This document shows, in pieces, positions 1 through 12,200 of a DNA stretch of 64,000 bases; the first letter of the stretch is position 1; each line of letters opens with the position of its first letter. A model generated the notes under the pieces. It was not told the origin of the DNA. It saw only the letters and a list, made by a program, of their open reading frames with translations, and ran no database searches. The position numbers were made by a program, and so were the translations under genes. Where the stretch lies: contig OX579636.1 of the NCBI GenBank assembly GCA_951230915.1, forward strand, positions 27,587,567 through 27,651,566, read 5' to 3'. Origin of the DNA: Antitrichia curtipendula (lineage: Eukaryota; Streptophyta; Bryopsida; Hypnales; Leucodontaceae).

Positions 1-1070
1 GAGTGTAGATCAAAGAAATTAATGCAAAGGGGAAAATTCCATTCTATGAAGGGCTCTAGCATAACTACAATACAAACCAAGTCCAGAGAAATAAAGCTTA
101 AACTAGTTCACTACGTCCCTAGCATGACAATGTATTTTGTTTTTGTTGGAACTCTTGTTGACTCTAATTACCAAGTTTATTTTTCCAGTAAGTACTATTA
201 GATGGTAAATCTTGATAATTAGGTTGTTGCGTCTAGGGAACAAGATCTTTAGAATGAACTTTATTGTTCTATGGGAGTACAGCTGTGATGCATAATTCCC
301 TCAATTCTGAGCATGGGCGCCGTTATTTCTATTATTGTTTGTGAGCAAAAAAGTGTGTGTATGCATGATGTAGTTTATATATTTATAATGAGCGAGTCGA
401 CAAAGATTACGGTTTGCAAGTAGCAGTAAGTGAAAGGAAGTTAAGGGAGATTTAAAGGGGCCTTAGTAGAGAGCAAATTGGCAGATGTAATCAAGCGTCG
501 TAGTTGATTTATAAATTTTTAAATCCAGGTGGGAGCTGTAGAATTGTAGAGAAGCATGTGAAGTATGCATAAGTGCATTCTGTTTGATACCCTCTATTTC
601 CATTCAGTTCATATTAAATTCTGTGTTTTCAATTCCGTGACCATGTATGATTTCTGAAATTGCTACATCCCGAGTTGTAGTGTTGGACCAATTTTGCCCA
701 CTGATTTACTTTCCAATTATGGTACATTTTTGAATTTTAATGAAATTCATTTTAAAATGCTTCGTGTCATTGCATGTCATAAAGGAATATTTATTTATAT
801 AACGAATATGCAAAAATAATATAAAAAAATAGACGGTGTGCAACCGAGTACTGTTCATGGTACCCTGTTATAGTAGACCAATTAGAAATTGCCAGGTGCG
901 ATTCATGATTTGATAAGGTGACCTTAAGATGTTGACATGTGTATGAATTTTGTATTTGAGAGAATACTATTCCTGAAAAAAAGTTACAACGAAAGATGCA
1001 TTTGATTTCTCACTGACTGTGGTGACATATTAATTTTAGCAAAAGAAATTCAAGAATAGAAATTTACTCC
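1..1070. other. AT-rich intergenic sequence, no gene seen
   Basis: No open frame with recognisable protein character is visible on either strand and no clear repeat boundary was found. The stretch ends at the target duplication of the hAT element that begins at 1079. Confidence 0.6.
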
Positions 1071-1425
1071 CTTGAAGGCAGTGAATTTTTTAATTTTTTA
1101 GGGCAGTCGAGCAACATGCTGCCGCAGGGTTGGCAAAGTCGCCTTGCTGGCTACTTCTATGAAATTTTTAACCCGCATCGCTGGCTACTGTAAAACTTTT
1201 GCGTGGTAGATTTGGCAACAGTTTTCCTGGCAGTTTTGTCATGTTTTCACTCTGCTGGCGAGCTTCCAGTTTAGGGGTTCAGGGTTTTGGCGATTCTGCA
1301 AATCTGCACAGTGATCGTTTTGGCTAATGCACAACACAAAGAAATGCACAACAATGAAATACAAAAAACTCATGCAATGGAAGGAGCAACATAAGAAATG
1401 CACAACAATGTTCACAGTGCAAATT

Positions 1426-1483
1426 ATTGCTCAGGGGAGTTGAACCCCGGCCATGAAGGCCTTGCCCAGATGCAATGAGCAAT
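1426..1483 (-). other. tRNA-like cloverleaf inside the hAT element
   Basis: On the minus strand this 58-nt stretch can fold into four arms. An 8-bp closing stem pairs ATTGCTCA with TGAGCAAT. A TTGC/GCAA arm, a GGCC/GGCC arm with loop TTCAT, and a GGGG/CCCC arm with loop TTCAACT follow. The last arm looks like a tRNA T-arm. It is too short for a normal tRNA and the middle arm has no proper 7-nt anticodon loop on a 5-bp stem, so I do not call a tRNA gene. It may be a tRNA-derived relic or chance pairing. Confidence 0.3.
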
Positions 1484-1610
1484 CCCACCCACCCCCAACC
1501 CAGTTAGAAAACTGATAGAAGAACTTAGAAGTCCAAACTTGCCGCTTTAATGGAAACAGAACTTACATATCTATTCCCCGCCTTGATCTCTCCTCCCGCC
1601 CGAGCTCCCG

Positions 1611-4099
1611 CTATGAAGTAATCGCTTTGCTCACAGGAAAAGTCTCCAAGGTAAAGAAGTCTTGAGAGAACAATTTCACACAAGTGTCAACATGCCCTCC
1701 AAGCCGATTTCGGAGTTTGGACTTCATAAAGCTCAAAGTAGAAAATGTGCGCTCATCTTCCACGCTGCCCAGCACAGCAGAAATGGAAATTTCAGCCAAC
1801 TTGATGAACTTAGACAAGCGGTTCAGCATTAAGGCATTTTGCCCAATGCGAACCCACACCTTTGTCAAAGGATTCTGCTCCCTCGGTTCCTCCATAGCCC
1901 CTTGTGCGTGTGACTTCATTGTTAACTTAAACAACGACATCTGCAGGGAAAGGAGCCTCCCATCAAGGATGGGATCAACTTCTTGACAGTTGGGCTTCTC
2001 TTGTGTCCCAAAGTTCACTGTGCGCACAATTGCAAAATGAGCCCGTAGAGTCTTCACATGGAAAGGGAAAAGGTCATCACAGTTGGGTTGGAGCCAATAT
2101 TGAAGGAATACTATTCCCAAAGCATTCATCAACTCTACTTGAAGAAATCGCACATCTAGCTCAAGTGTGAGCATCTTTGCCGCATCCCTACACGGAGCCT
2201 TCACAAAGTTAATCAAAGAAGCCATGTCATCCCTACTCACCGGCATTTTTTTGCCGCTTAATGCATAGATGGAATGAGCCGGATAAGTGTGTCCTCCAAT
2301 GCAAAAGGCAAGAGATTCCACCCCAGTATTCAGATCTATCACCCACTCTTGGCTGATCGAGTAGGACTGGTCATGCACAATGTCGTGGAACATCTCAAAA
2401 TGTAGTTTCTGCCATGCCGTATCCTTGTCACTATACATCATGTACCACTCACTCTGGCAGATTTTTACAGCAGCTATGTAGGCACTCACGAACACATGGT
2501 TAGATTGAACGAACTTCATCAACGAATTGACTGAATCTAGTAAGGGCATGAGGCAGGGAAGAGCCAACAAAGTACTGACGTCACAAAGTAGGTCGTAATT
2601 GCTCCGACTTGTCTCCTTGGCAGCAACGTGCTTGGTAGTGAGCTCCGGTACCTTCACAGTTGCATCCTCACACATTTTCGCAACGAGCGTCTTGTATTCC
2701 CCCATCACCCTCTTCAACGGTTTAAGTAAAGACAGCCACCGCGTTTTGACATTGCGGAGCATGCGACGTCCCTCTGTTTCCACTAAGTCGGCAAGTCTCT
2801 GAAATTCTAAGTGACGCTTAGGGCTGTGGTTGAAATACGCATACATAGCTTGGCACAAAGCTTCCACCTTTGCCACAATGGACAAATTGGACAATGGCTC
2901 CACAGCCAGATTGGTGCGATGTGCCATATAGTGAACCCCAAACATGAATGGGGCCATGTGTTCTCTCATCTGTGTTGTGACCCCATTCCTGCTTCCCTGA
3001 AATACTGACACCCCATCTGCCCCAAAATAGACAAAACTTTTTGCTACTTCTACTTCAGGCAGCCCAGAGTGATTTGCAAGCAACCCTTGAATACTGTCCC
3101 TTATAGCTGAAGCCCCATTCCCATCTTCAAGGCGACTCAACGATAGAAGAATCAGAACTCTCTTGAAGCCTATGCAGACATACAAGTGAATCGACAACCA
3201 AGACTGCTGATCTATTGTACTAACCTCATCTGCGCTCAAGGAAAAGAATTGAGCCTTGGATATCACATGTTTTGTGTGATCGGCCAACGCGATGGCAAGG
3301 TGGTCAGCCATCTCCCAGCCCACCGCAGCACTCCAATGTTTCTTCGGGAAGTCTGGCACCAACAGAAGCTCGAACAAGTCCCTCATGGTCTCATATTGTG
3401 CAAGAGGGTGACCCTGCATAAGCAACCACAGTACAACCCGGAATTGCACGATCTTCCTCTTGTGTTCCCGGATCGTACCCTGCACCACGAGCTGCACTAC
3501 AGTATCCCCAGCCTTCCCCAATTTTGCAAAATATAATTTTTGTTTTTGACATGGACGTTGTTGCTCAAGAAATAGTACTCCCCTGCCTTAACCTTCCCAA
3601 ACAAAGTCGTGGCCTTCCTTCTACCGCAATGCTTTCACAATGAATCCAACTTCAGAACCAACAATTTCTCCCTCCCCTCAACTTCAGAGCAAATCTTACA
3701 GCGTACCTGCCAAATCTTGCCATCTTCACCAAAGACGCTCTCAGCCCATGGTAGTCGGGCAGCCCAGGAGTCCTGCCATTGTCTATTTTGCTCGTAGCTC
3801 AGACTTCGTGCCCGAGCCATGTCGTGCGCTGGAGATGCCAAGTGCGGATCAAGCACAACCACCTCCGGACCTCCAACCAAAGCTGCGACGGCCTGAACTC
3901 CATCAGCAACACCGGAGGTGCCAACAAGCACCGGTTCAGCATCTAAATCGTTCAATGCTGCTGCCTGGCTGCTGCTGAGATCCTGCGTGGTAGAATGTAC
4001 AACGTCAACCTGAGAACCCACGGAATGCACTCTCCCCTCATACAAGAACTTTCTCATCATGGATTGGCTTGGAGCCATGACCCTAAACACACTGATCAA
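1611..4099 (-). pseudogene. hAT transposase, zinc finger protein 862-like, disrupted
   Basis: The gene reads leftward from an ATG at 4099. The first open part (4099-3635) ends in a zinc-finger-like segment with the CKIC motif and the run WAESVFGEDGKIWQVRCK. A TGA at 3635-3637 falls where relatives have Trp, since the frame continues as KHCGRRKA with the family's GEYYF stretch. A one-base frame change near 3525 then leads to the long frame 3521-1611 (636 codons, no ATG at its start). That frame holds the hAT catalytic region (LSADEVSTIDQQSW, NVKTRWLS) and the C-terminal dimerisation region (ISAVLGSVEDERTFS, KSKLRNRL). Without the two lesions the protein would be close to 830 residues. Family recognition is firm. 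Whether the lesions are real or sequence errors cannot be decided here, but two independent ones argue for a dead copy. Confidence 0.85.
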
Positions 4100-4970
4100 A
4101 ATCGAATACGTGAAGCAAACAACAAGGAATGCAAGGAAGTTCAGGAGTCGAACTCATCTGTAGTAGACGGCTGCAACCTCTCAATTTATGGCCGCAATGT
4201 CCATGAGCAAAAGTACGAGAAGCATCCACAAAGCCCACCAGTCCACCACATTCCTGAATTCCGAAGAGTCCGAATTTGCAGACTAAAAATTCTCCATCAG
4301 AACTCGAAAACTGTTGCAGAACAACTGCTCCTCATTAACTCACGCACCCAAAACAACTGAATTCACCTACCCTAATGTACAAAACAAGAGAGCTACACTA
4401 CGACGAATTGAGGACCCTAAATTCAGCTTGAACATGCAGGCCACAATTTGAATTTTCAAAATCAATACAAGGGGCACGTATCTGAGTCCTGAGACTGGCG
4501 CACACCGCGCGTGGAAGTCTCGAATTACGATATGAACGCCGCAAATTCCTATCTCATCACCGCAACCTGCACTCAGCCACTCATAGCTCACAACGAACAA
4601 AAATTAACAGCGCTGCGAAGGAGTCATGGCGGACACCTACAGAAGGGAGGTCGAACACTTGGCGGACAAGTGTTCGCACTGATCGTAACTCTCGCACAAA
4701 CTCTGGCGACAATGGCGCTCTGGGAGGAGGAAGGTGACAAACACAACGTGCGAGTCCAATCTATGGCAAGTGGAGGCTGTAGGGTTTGGCGCAAGGGCAG
4801 CGATGGGATCGAGGTCGGGGCGTCTGACGAGGCACCCACGGCCATCTCGTAAATCCGCCTCAGGCGGAAAAAAAATTTACCTAAACTTTTCCCTAAGTAA
4901 AATTCGCCAAGCCCTTTTACCAGGCGATTTTAGGCGACAATTCGCCCTAAAAATTTTCACTGCTTGAAGG

Positions 4971-6600
4971 TAGAATCTGTGGTGAATGACAAGTCATCGG
5001 TAGGAAGGTTGCCAATATGACAGATGGTAGAGAGTGTTATCCTACGTGGACCTAATCAAGAGGAACGTGTGTGAAAGTGACCGAACCAAGTGGACATTTC
5101 TACGCAAACCAGTCAATTTTTCTGCAAATACGGACACAGATTATTCTACTAGTGTTGCTAAGTCTTTTTTATTGGAATCGTATCTTTGTTATGTAGTGTC
5201 CATTTATCTTTGTAGTCATGCAATACTTAAAAGCTTGGAGATTTAAAGCAAATCACATCTAAAGGAAGTGTGAGATGTAACTGTCAATAGATATAAGCCA
5301 CTTGTTCTTGCAATTTATCAAACCTCCAATGTGAAATGGCTATTGTGACTATCCAATATGAATATGTGGCAATTCAATAGATCGAGTGGGCAAATCTCTC
5401 TAAATTTTTTTAGGGAAAAGGTGATCATGAAGGTTGCCCAGTACCTTTTCTTGAGACTTGTATGGCGCATTTGAAGAGTAGTTTGATTGTAGGCCACAAA
5501 TTCAAACATGTAATGTTTGTGGACTTTGCAAGTTCTTTAATCAAATTTTTTGAAAGAGAGTCAAATGAAAAAATCATATTGCTCAACAAAGGAGGTGATG
5601 GGGAGTCTATTAACCAATTGAATTATTAAAATTTGCTACTAGAGTTGGCCCTCTATGAGCCTTTAAATTAGCACTTGGAGCTCTGGGTTTATTTTTCAAG
5701 ATTTGTTGTTAGTTTTAGTGTCAATTCATGTGAAATAGCATGAATAAGTCAATTGAGAGGAATTTGGTAGAAGTCCCTGCCAGATTAGTGAGGAGTCTTT
5801 CTAAAATCATGGAAAGCACAAAATGCTCTGCTTTTCCAAGTTTAGATCTTAGTTTAGAGTCTTATATTCCAAATTAGTGGTTTCAAGAGATGTGAGGATG
5901 TGAGAGTTAGCCAATTATAGTATCTGATCCATGTAAATCTTGACATGTAAAGTGCATGTGACAGCCTGGCTAAACTACAAGAGTCTATATCCAGGTTTAG
6001 AAATATCTAGATCCAATTCATGTAGAATATGAACTAGTTGCGTGAAGACCTGTAGATGTTGAAGAATATGAATCAGAATGCAAAGTAGAAGAAGGGCAAG
6101 GTGATTGGAGCTTACAAAAAGGTGTTTTTAGGATAAAAGCATGCCAAGAGATCAACATCGGAGCTAATCATCTACAAAAACCCCGATACCAGAATAATTT
6201 TTCCCCCGGGGCAAAAATTATTAAGGAATTGCTAAAATTAACATCCTTATTGGAGGTTTGATTTTTCCCTTGGCCTTTGGACACTTCCTAGAAGTTTGCC
6301 CAAAAGTTTTGGGATTTTATAAAACTCCACGATGACTCTATGGAAAGTCAACTGCTTTTGAAACTAATGATAATTTTATAGAAATTACCCAAAGTACAGT
6401 AATATCCTAGGGTGGTTTGCAAAATATCTCAAAGTCAAAATAGTTAATTTCCTAAATATCTTTGGAAAAAATCTTAGATTTTATTTAGACAAGATTTCCT
6501 TTCTAATTAAGGATTGTTCTAGAAGATTCTAATGATTAAACAAAGATTATTTAGCAAATATCTTAGGATAGTTTAGAATTTAGCGTAGAGTAGTTTTTGA
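4971..6600. other. AT-rich sequence, no gene seen
   Basis: Short open frames occur on both strands but none shows protein-family character or splice-supported continuity. No terminal repeats could be assigned. Confidence 0.55.
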
Positions 6601-8200
6601 GTAGAAGAACTAATATGTTATGGTAAACTAAGGTGGCGGGGCCTTCTAGCAAGTATATAAAGCTCCCTTCCGAAGTTTCTCATACCCCATTTGTTTCATT
6701 ATTTGCCTACCGGCACCTTTGTCGGAGTGTAGAGACTCTTTTTTGTTTAATTTGCTTATCGGCTTTGTTGGAAGCAATTAGTTAGGCCAAATTCTGATCA
6801 TCTGTACTCATTTTGCTTTCTTTGCTTTCTTTTAGTGGAGGATTTGGTTAGAGGACTTAGGGTTCCCTTTTAAACCAACAATACTACACTAAAATCACAC
6901 TTTTGGGAGGCTCATCTCCCAAAACTTGCATACCTTGTTTCTATACTAATTTTGTATCTTGTAACAGCCATTGAGTCAGAATTCTTAAGGCGGTGAAGCT
7001 AGTCTTTACCAAAAGATTCTAACACTCAAAATACCGGCCAAACTTCGTTGTATAACAAAGTTTGGTTTGACTTGATTCTTAATGTTCAGTTTAAACACTT
7101 TCATGTGTACCTCCTTTAAGAATTAAAACCATCTGATATCTTGAAAATTCTTTTAGTCTTTAATGTTTGGTTTAAACACTTTCATGTGTACCTCCTTTAA
7201 AGATTAAAACATTCCTATAGCTACTTGAAACCATATTTAACGAGTTTGGCATGGGGTTGCTCCCGCACGGCGAAGCTTTGACCTTAAAACAATTCACTTT
7301 GAAGGGAGAAAGTTGGAAAAATACCCTTGGTCGTTGGCTACTTAAGCCAAAATACCACACTAAGTGTCTCCTTTTCTTTCGCCGGAATTTGCTCACTTAG
7401 TTTTGTTTGCTTCTATTACCAAATTGTGGACTTGGTTGATAGTTTAGTTTTTGCCTTAGTTTAGTTTGTCCTCGCCTTGGTCAAGATTAGATCACTTTGT
7501 CTTAAGTTATTCTCAAAACCCCAAAGAACCATTTAGGTTAGTTTATCTCAAAAACCAACAATCCCAAAAAAACTCATTAGCTAATTGTTTTGTTTTAAAG
7601 TTTTCCCAAATCCATAGAAAAAACGTTAGACTAGTTTGAACTTTAAGTTATTTAGTGAAGTTTATTTCAGTTTTTTTCCTTTCTTTAACCATTTAGCTTT
7701 AGTTTTTTGTTCCGTTTTGTTAGAACTAATAGTCCAGTTAAGATCAAGAGACCAGACTTGCCCGGAGCCAGCCAACCAGACAAACGAGCTCGGAACTAGA
7801 TCAACCCAGAATCAGACCAATACGGGAATGAGCCCGGGGGACAAGAACGGGAACGAGGAGGGGGACGAACAGCGCCTCGCCACGTAGCAGGTGAGCGCTC
7901 AGCCAAGGCTCCAGTTCGTGGGTGTTTAGGGGCTCCAGTTTGTGGTTGTCCAGTTCAAAAACTGGTGTTCAGTTTAAAGAACAAAAGAACTATTAAATCT
8001 TTGGTGATAGCTAATCTCAAAATTCTCAAATGAATTCAAGGTATAACCAAACCTCGGGAGTTGATAGCCACGCCACAAAGATTTGAACTTTCAAAGGAAC
8101 CCTCGATGGCAACTTACTAGAAGCACAAATTTTCTTTGCATCAAGCTACAACTCATAGTCTTCATCGAAACAACAAGAATGAGAAGAACTTGACGAAGAC
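6600..8200 (+). other. Possible degraded retrotransposon promoter and leader
   Basis: A TATA-like box (GTATATAAAGC, about 6653-6663) is followed by a pyrimidine-rich stretch, as in a plant LTR promoter. At about 8030-8150 on the plus strand a broken frame begins MNSRYNQTSG and continues, past a stop, as FKGTLDGNLLEAQIF, which loosely resembles the start of a Ty3-type gag. I found no partner LTR, primer-binding site or pol domain, so this is only a weak suggestion. Confidence 0.22.
7081..7210. repeat. Two-copy direct repeat, period about 81 bp
   Basis: The motif TTTAAACACTTTCATGTGTA followed by CCTCCTTTAA occurs twice, near 7090 and 7171, in otherwise similar surroundings. Confidence 0.75.
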
Positions 8201-8309
8201 ACCTAATAAGAAGACGAAGTGGCAGTTTTAGAAGGAATTAGGATTAAAATACTAATTTCTTCCAACAAATCTAACTATTCATGTGAATTTTGTTTTTGTT
8301 TTGTTGTAC

Positions 8310-8445
8310 GTTTCCTATTCATTTACTATTCATTTAGGATTTGTGTTGGTCTTTATTCCGTTACTATTCATCTACTATTCATTGCGGGACAATTTATTTT
8401 TGTTTTTTATTCTTTTTCTACTATTCATTTACTATTCATTTGGAA
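8310..8445. repeat. TACTATTCATTT short degenerate tandem repeat
   Basis: The dodecamer TACTATTCATTT and close variants recur at least six times on the plus strand, interspersed with T-rich sequence. It is simple-sequence expansion with no coding character. Confidence 0.6.
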
Positions 8446-9008
8446 TAATGCTTTGAATTGCTCTTTTTATTCATGAAAAATTTGGTTTTAGTCATTAATT
8501 AGGATTCCGGTGCAAATTAGTTGGTTGAATGTTGGTTTAAGTTTTGTTTTATTAGGCCTAATAAGCCAAATAGGAAAAAATAAGAAGTCAACAAAAATAA
8601 TAGATAATCCAACAAAAATAATAAACTAATGAATAACAAACAAAACTAACTATTTATTGGAATATTATTAAAATTGAAAGATATGAATCTTTTAATTTAA
8701 TTCTTAAATAAAATAAACATTCAAGGTAGTTGGAAATAGGGCCTTGAAGTTTATTTTAATTCAAAGAGTGTTTTTGAAATCAACTAAAGATCATTAGAAA
8801 TTTAATGTAAATTCCTAACCTCAAGGGAATTAAGTTAAATACTTAGACTAACCCTTTTATTTGTAGGACATTAGCCAGGAAGGATGTAGAAAAGAGATTT
8901 TCTTCACATTCTAATACCAGACTCTCATCAACTAGACGGAGTATATATGATGGAGGATGATGGTTATTTTGAGTCCATTATGCTAGTGATCTCCGATGAC
9001 GGGACTAT

Positions 9009-9218
9009 CACTAATAGAAAACGTAGGAATTTTGATAGAATTCTATTGATTTGGACGTGTTGTCCCGGTCACTGTTTTGTTGATTTCAACAGAAATCTAT
9101 AAATTTTAACAGATTTGTTAATTTTAACAAATTTTTGTTGAAATCAACAAAACAATGACCGGGACAACACGTCCAAATCAACAGAATTCTGTCAAAATTC
9201 CTGCGTTTTCTACTAGTG
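9009..9218. mobile_element. CACTA-type hairpin MITE, 210 bp
   Basis: The element starts CACTAATAGAAAACG and its other end, reverse complemented, reads CACTAGTAGAAAACG. The arms stay complementary for about 100 bp (around GGACGTGTTGTCCCGGTCA), so the whole unit folds into one long hairpin. The CACTA terminus points to the En/Spm superfamily. Flanking triplets are TAT and TGT, so the expected 3-bp duplication is imperfect. There is no coding content. Confidence 0.85.
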
Positions 9219-12200
9219 TGTGACCACGATGGACACGGAGGTATGTTAATTCTACCCTTTTTTTTGCTTTGTTTTGTTTTCAAATTAAAGTTAAAATCAT
9301 TGTTATTAGAAGTTAGTTTTTAGATTAGAATTTTAGGATTTAAGTTAGAATTTAGAACCTAATAGGTAAATTAGAGGTCACTAAAGTCAAATCACACTTA
9401 AAATTTAACCCAACAACGAAAAGTTACTAACAATTAACCGTAACCATAGGATTGGATGAAACTTAAGACTTTCATCTAAAATAATCTTTAAGGAATCTTT
9501 AAAAAAGAATCAAACAAGGAATCTATAAAGATTCCAAGACCCCTTTTTACTTTTGGAAATACTTTATTTGTTGAAAGATAAAAAGTTGGATGAAGTTTGA
9601 GACCAATTTTGGATGAAAAACATCCCAATAGGTCAAGATTCCAATTAATCTTAAGAATCCATAACTTAAAGGAACTACTAACTTAACCTTAGAAATTAGA
9701 ATTATTTTCCAAAATGAAGGTTAGCACAAACTAAGGGGCCGAACTCACCCCGTGGTAATTTTTGATAGGAATTTTGGAATCTAGTTTTCCTTACCATCCT
9801 AGAAAGGAAATTTTATATTCTAAAAGGCTACTTAGATACAATTTTAGTTAGATTAGATTTTGTTTTCTCTTTTTCTTTTTCACCCCACCATAACGTTTTA
9901 ACTAATTAACCAATAGTTTTCCTTAGAATTAGTAAAATTTACAGGATCATCAGTCACAAAAAGTGTCCATTGCTTGGAAGGCGAACACTTATTTAGGAAC
10001 ACCCAATCAAGAGTGAATCTCCAACGAAACAACCGCTAAAGCCCGTGTATAACTTTCTGACTCAAGGGTGGAGTTAGAAACACTCACACCCTCACATATA
10101 AACTTTTATTGAAGTTGGATTCCTTTAGTCCCTTAGAAATTAAGCACGTGAATGGAGGCAACTCCAATTTAGGCATTAGTATGGAAAGTCATTGAAGGTG
10201 GTTGCAAAAAACACCAAATGATTTTGGTAGCGTTTTGCACAATATTCATGATTTTTTGGGAAGTACTTTAAAATTTTAAAAAATAATTTTTTTTAAAATA
10301 TGAAAAATATGTCCAATGTATAAACCTTTAAAAAGAAAGGTACCCGAAGAAGGAAAAACATTTAAAAAAATTCTAAGTAGGAAAACTAGAAAAGTGCAAA
10401 ATCTCAAGAAAATAGGTACTTTGACACTTTAATTTATAAATAATAGAAAATATAAACTTTTAAAAATTAAAAATTAAAAATTTGAAATAACTTTATAATA
10501 AAGATATTTCACCAAAAAAATGATCTCAAAACCATCTTCAAAGTTCAAAACAATCAAAAGTGCACTTGCAAGGGAGCCCTATTAGTACGCATGTGGAGGA
10601 CATAAAATAATGTTTTTTTAAGTTTCCTTTGTTAGCCACATGCTCATTTATTGTGAAAATAGCCCACAAAAATTTCAAGTCTACATCATTATTTTTGGAT
10701 ACTCCACAGTACTAAAAAAACTTAAATTGCAAAGTGTGACAAATTAATTAAATTGAAACTTAATTGTAAGAGAAAAATCAATTTAAAAAACAAATAGGGA
10801 ATCTTATTACAAGTACGTAGGCTTTATTTCTTAAAAGCTATGGCCAATGACAACTCTGGCACTCCAATTGTGACGCAAAATAGAACCGTTTTTTCTTGCA
10901 GTCACCCTTGACACCTTTATCCATCAAATAAGTAGCTCAAAAGAGTTGAAAAGTTCTATTGTATACATAGGCTCTTAGCTATATTATGTCTTCTTTAGAC
11001 ATTGCAAAGTTTAATATAAAATAATATTTCAATAATATTGGCAAAAAACAAGTTTTGTGACCCTTATGAAATCCACAAACAATAGTGAAAAATAAATGTT
11101 GTACAAATGAATGACTTGAATGAAATAGTAAAATCAATTGAATAAAAAAGCTTAATGTACAAGTTTAGATATTTAGAAAACAAATAGTGTTTTGACTTAA
11201 GTGGTAGTATGAGAATGATTGAAAAATATTTGAAATAAATTTTTATATCTAATTCAAGACTTGCCATTTTAAATCAAAGCATTTTTGGACAACCTTACTA
11301 ATATGAGCTTCTTATTAAGTGTAGGAATGAAGGCATCTTCTTCAAATAACATGCAATGCAAAGAAGGCTAAATTGGCGTCCAAGAATTTAGATAAAGTAA
11401 AGATTGAAGTGGCAAACAACATCAATCTATTTGGTATTAATACCAATACAAATGTCAAGACTCAAATATTGCATAAAAGATCAACACTACAACATCAAGT
11501 TAGGAAATCAATGCCTAGATTAGAACTCAAAATTTGAGAAACTTTATTATAAAAATATGTTGAAGTTGCCCCTTATTTGCAATTAATTGATGTTGTAAAC
11601 ACTAGTATAAAATTGCCCTTTGGATTTTAATATAAGATCATTTTTTTAGAATTATATTTGTTAATTATGAGCTACAATTTGAATAAATTTGTTGATATGT
11701 GTTATATTTGATTAATTTAAACATTAAACTAGATAATATTCAAAAAAATCTTGATAGATTTTTTTTTTTTGGTCTTGACAAAAAAGTAGAATATATTAAA
11801 ATCTCTAAAGCTTGACAAGTTATGATATATTGAAACAAATTGTAACAAAAAATTGTTACAAAAAAATCCAAGCAAAGTCAATATGTTATATTAAAATTAG
11901 GGGAAGATACTCCTAGTTAGTCAGACCTACAACAAAAAAACAATAGCATGTAATTAATCCTTTTCAATAATACATATATCCTCAATTACCAATAGAAACA
12001 TGTCTTCAATGCATATTGTAGTTTTTTTGCAACCAATCTTATCAACTTACATTAGTATGCCATATATAAAAATTTAAAATTAACATGTATCATCTCAACT
12101 TGTATTTCATATTAAAGGTATGTTGTCACCTTTAGCAACCACTCATTTTTCTTCTAAATGTGGATTTGAAGCCTATAAGAGTGTTAGACTATCAAAAGAC

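Larger units (their letters stand above)
1079..4962 (-). mobile_element. hAT transposon, 3.9 kb, with 8-bp target site duplication
   Basis: The left end starts CAGTGAATTTTTTAA and the right end, read on the other strand, starts CAGTGAAAATTTTTAGGGC, so the element has short imperfect terminal inverted repeats beginning CAGTG. It is flanked on both sides by the identical octamer CTTGAAGG (1071-1078 and 4963-4970), the 8-bp duplication typical of hAT transposons. GGCGA/TCGCC motifs are repeated inside both ends (for example 4908-4945), as expected for subterminal transposase-binding sites. The internal gene on the minus strand is a hAT-type transposase. Intact ends and a perfect duplication suggest a fairly young insertion, although the gene is already broken. 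Confidence 0.93.

Noticed and set aside
1426..1483. A functional tRNA gene
   Set aside because: Too short, no 5-bp anticodon stem with 7-nt loop, and no normal D-loop; kept only as a tRNA-like fold.
6600..8200. A complete LTR retrotransposon
   Set aside because: No second LTR, no primer-binding site and no reverse transcriptase, integrase or protease motif was found in the region.
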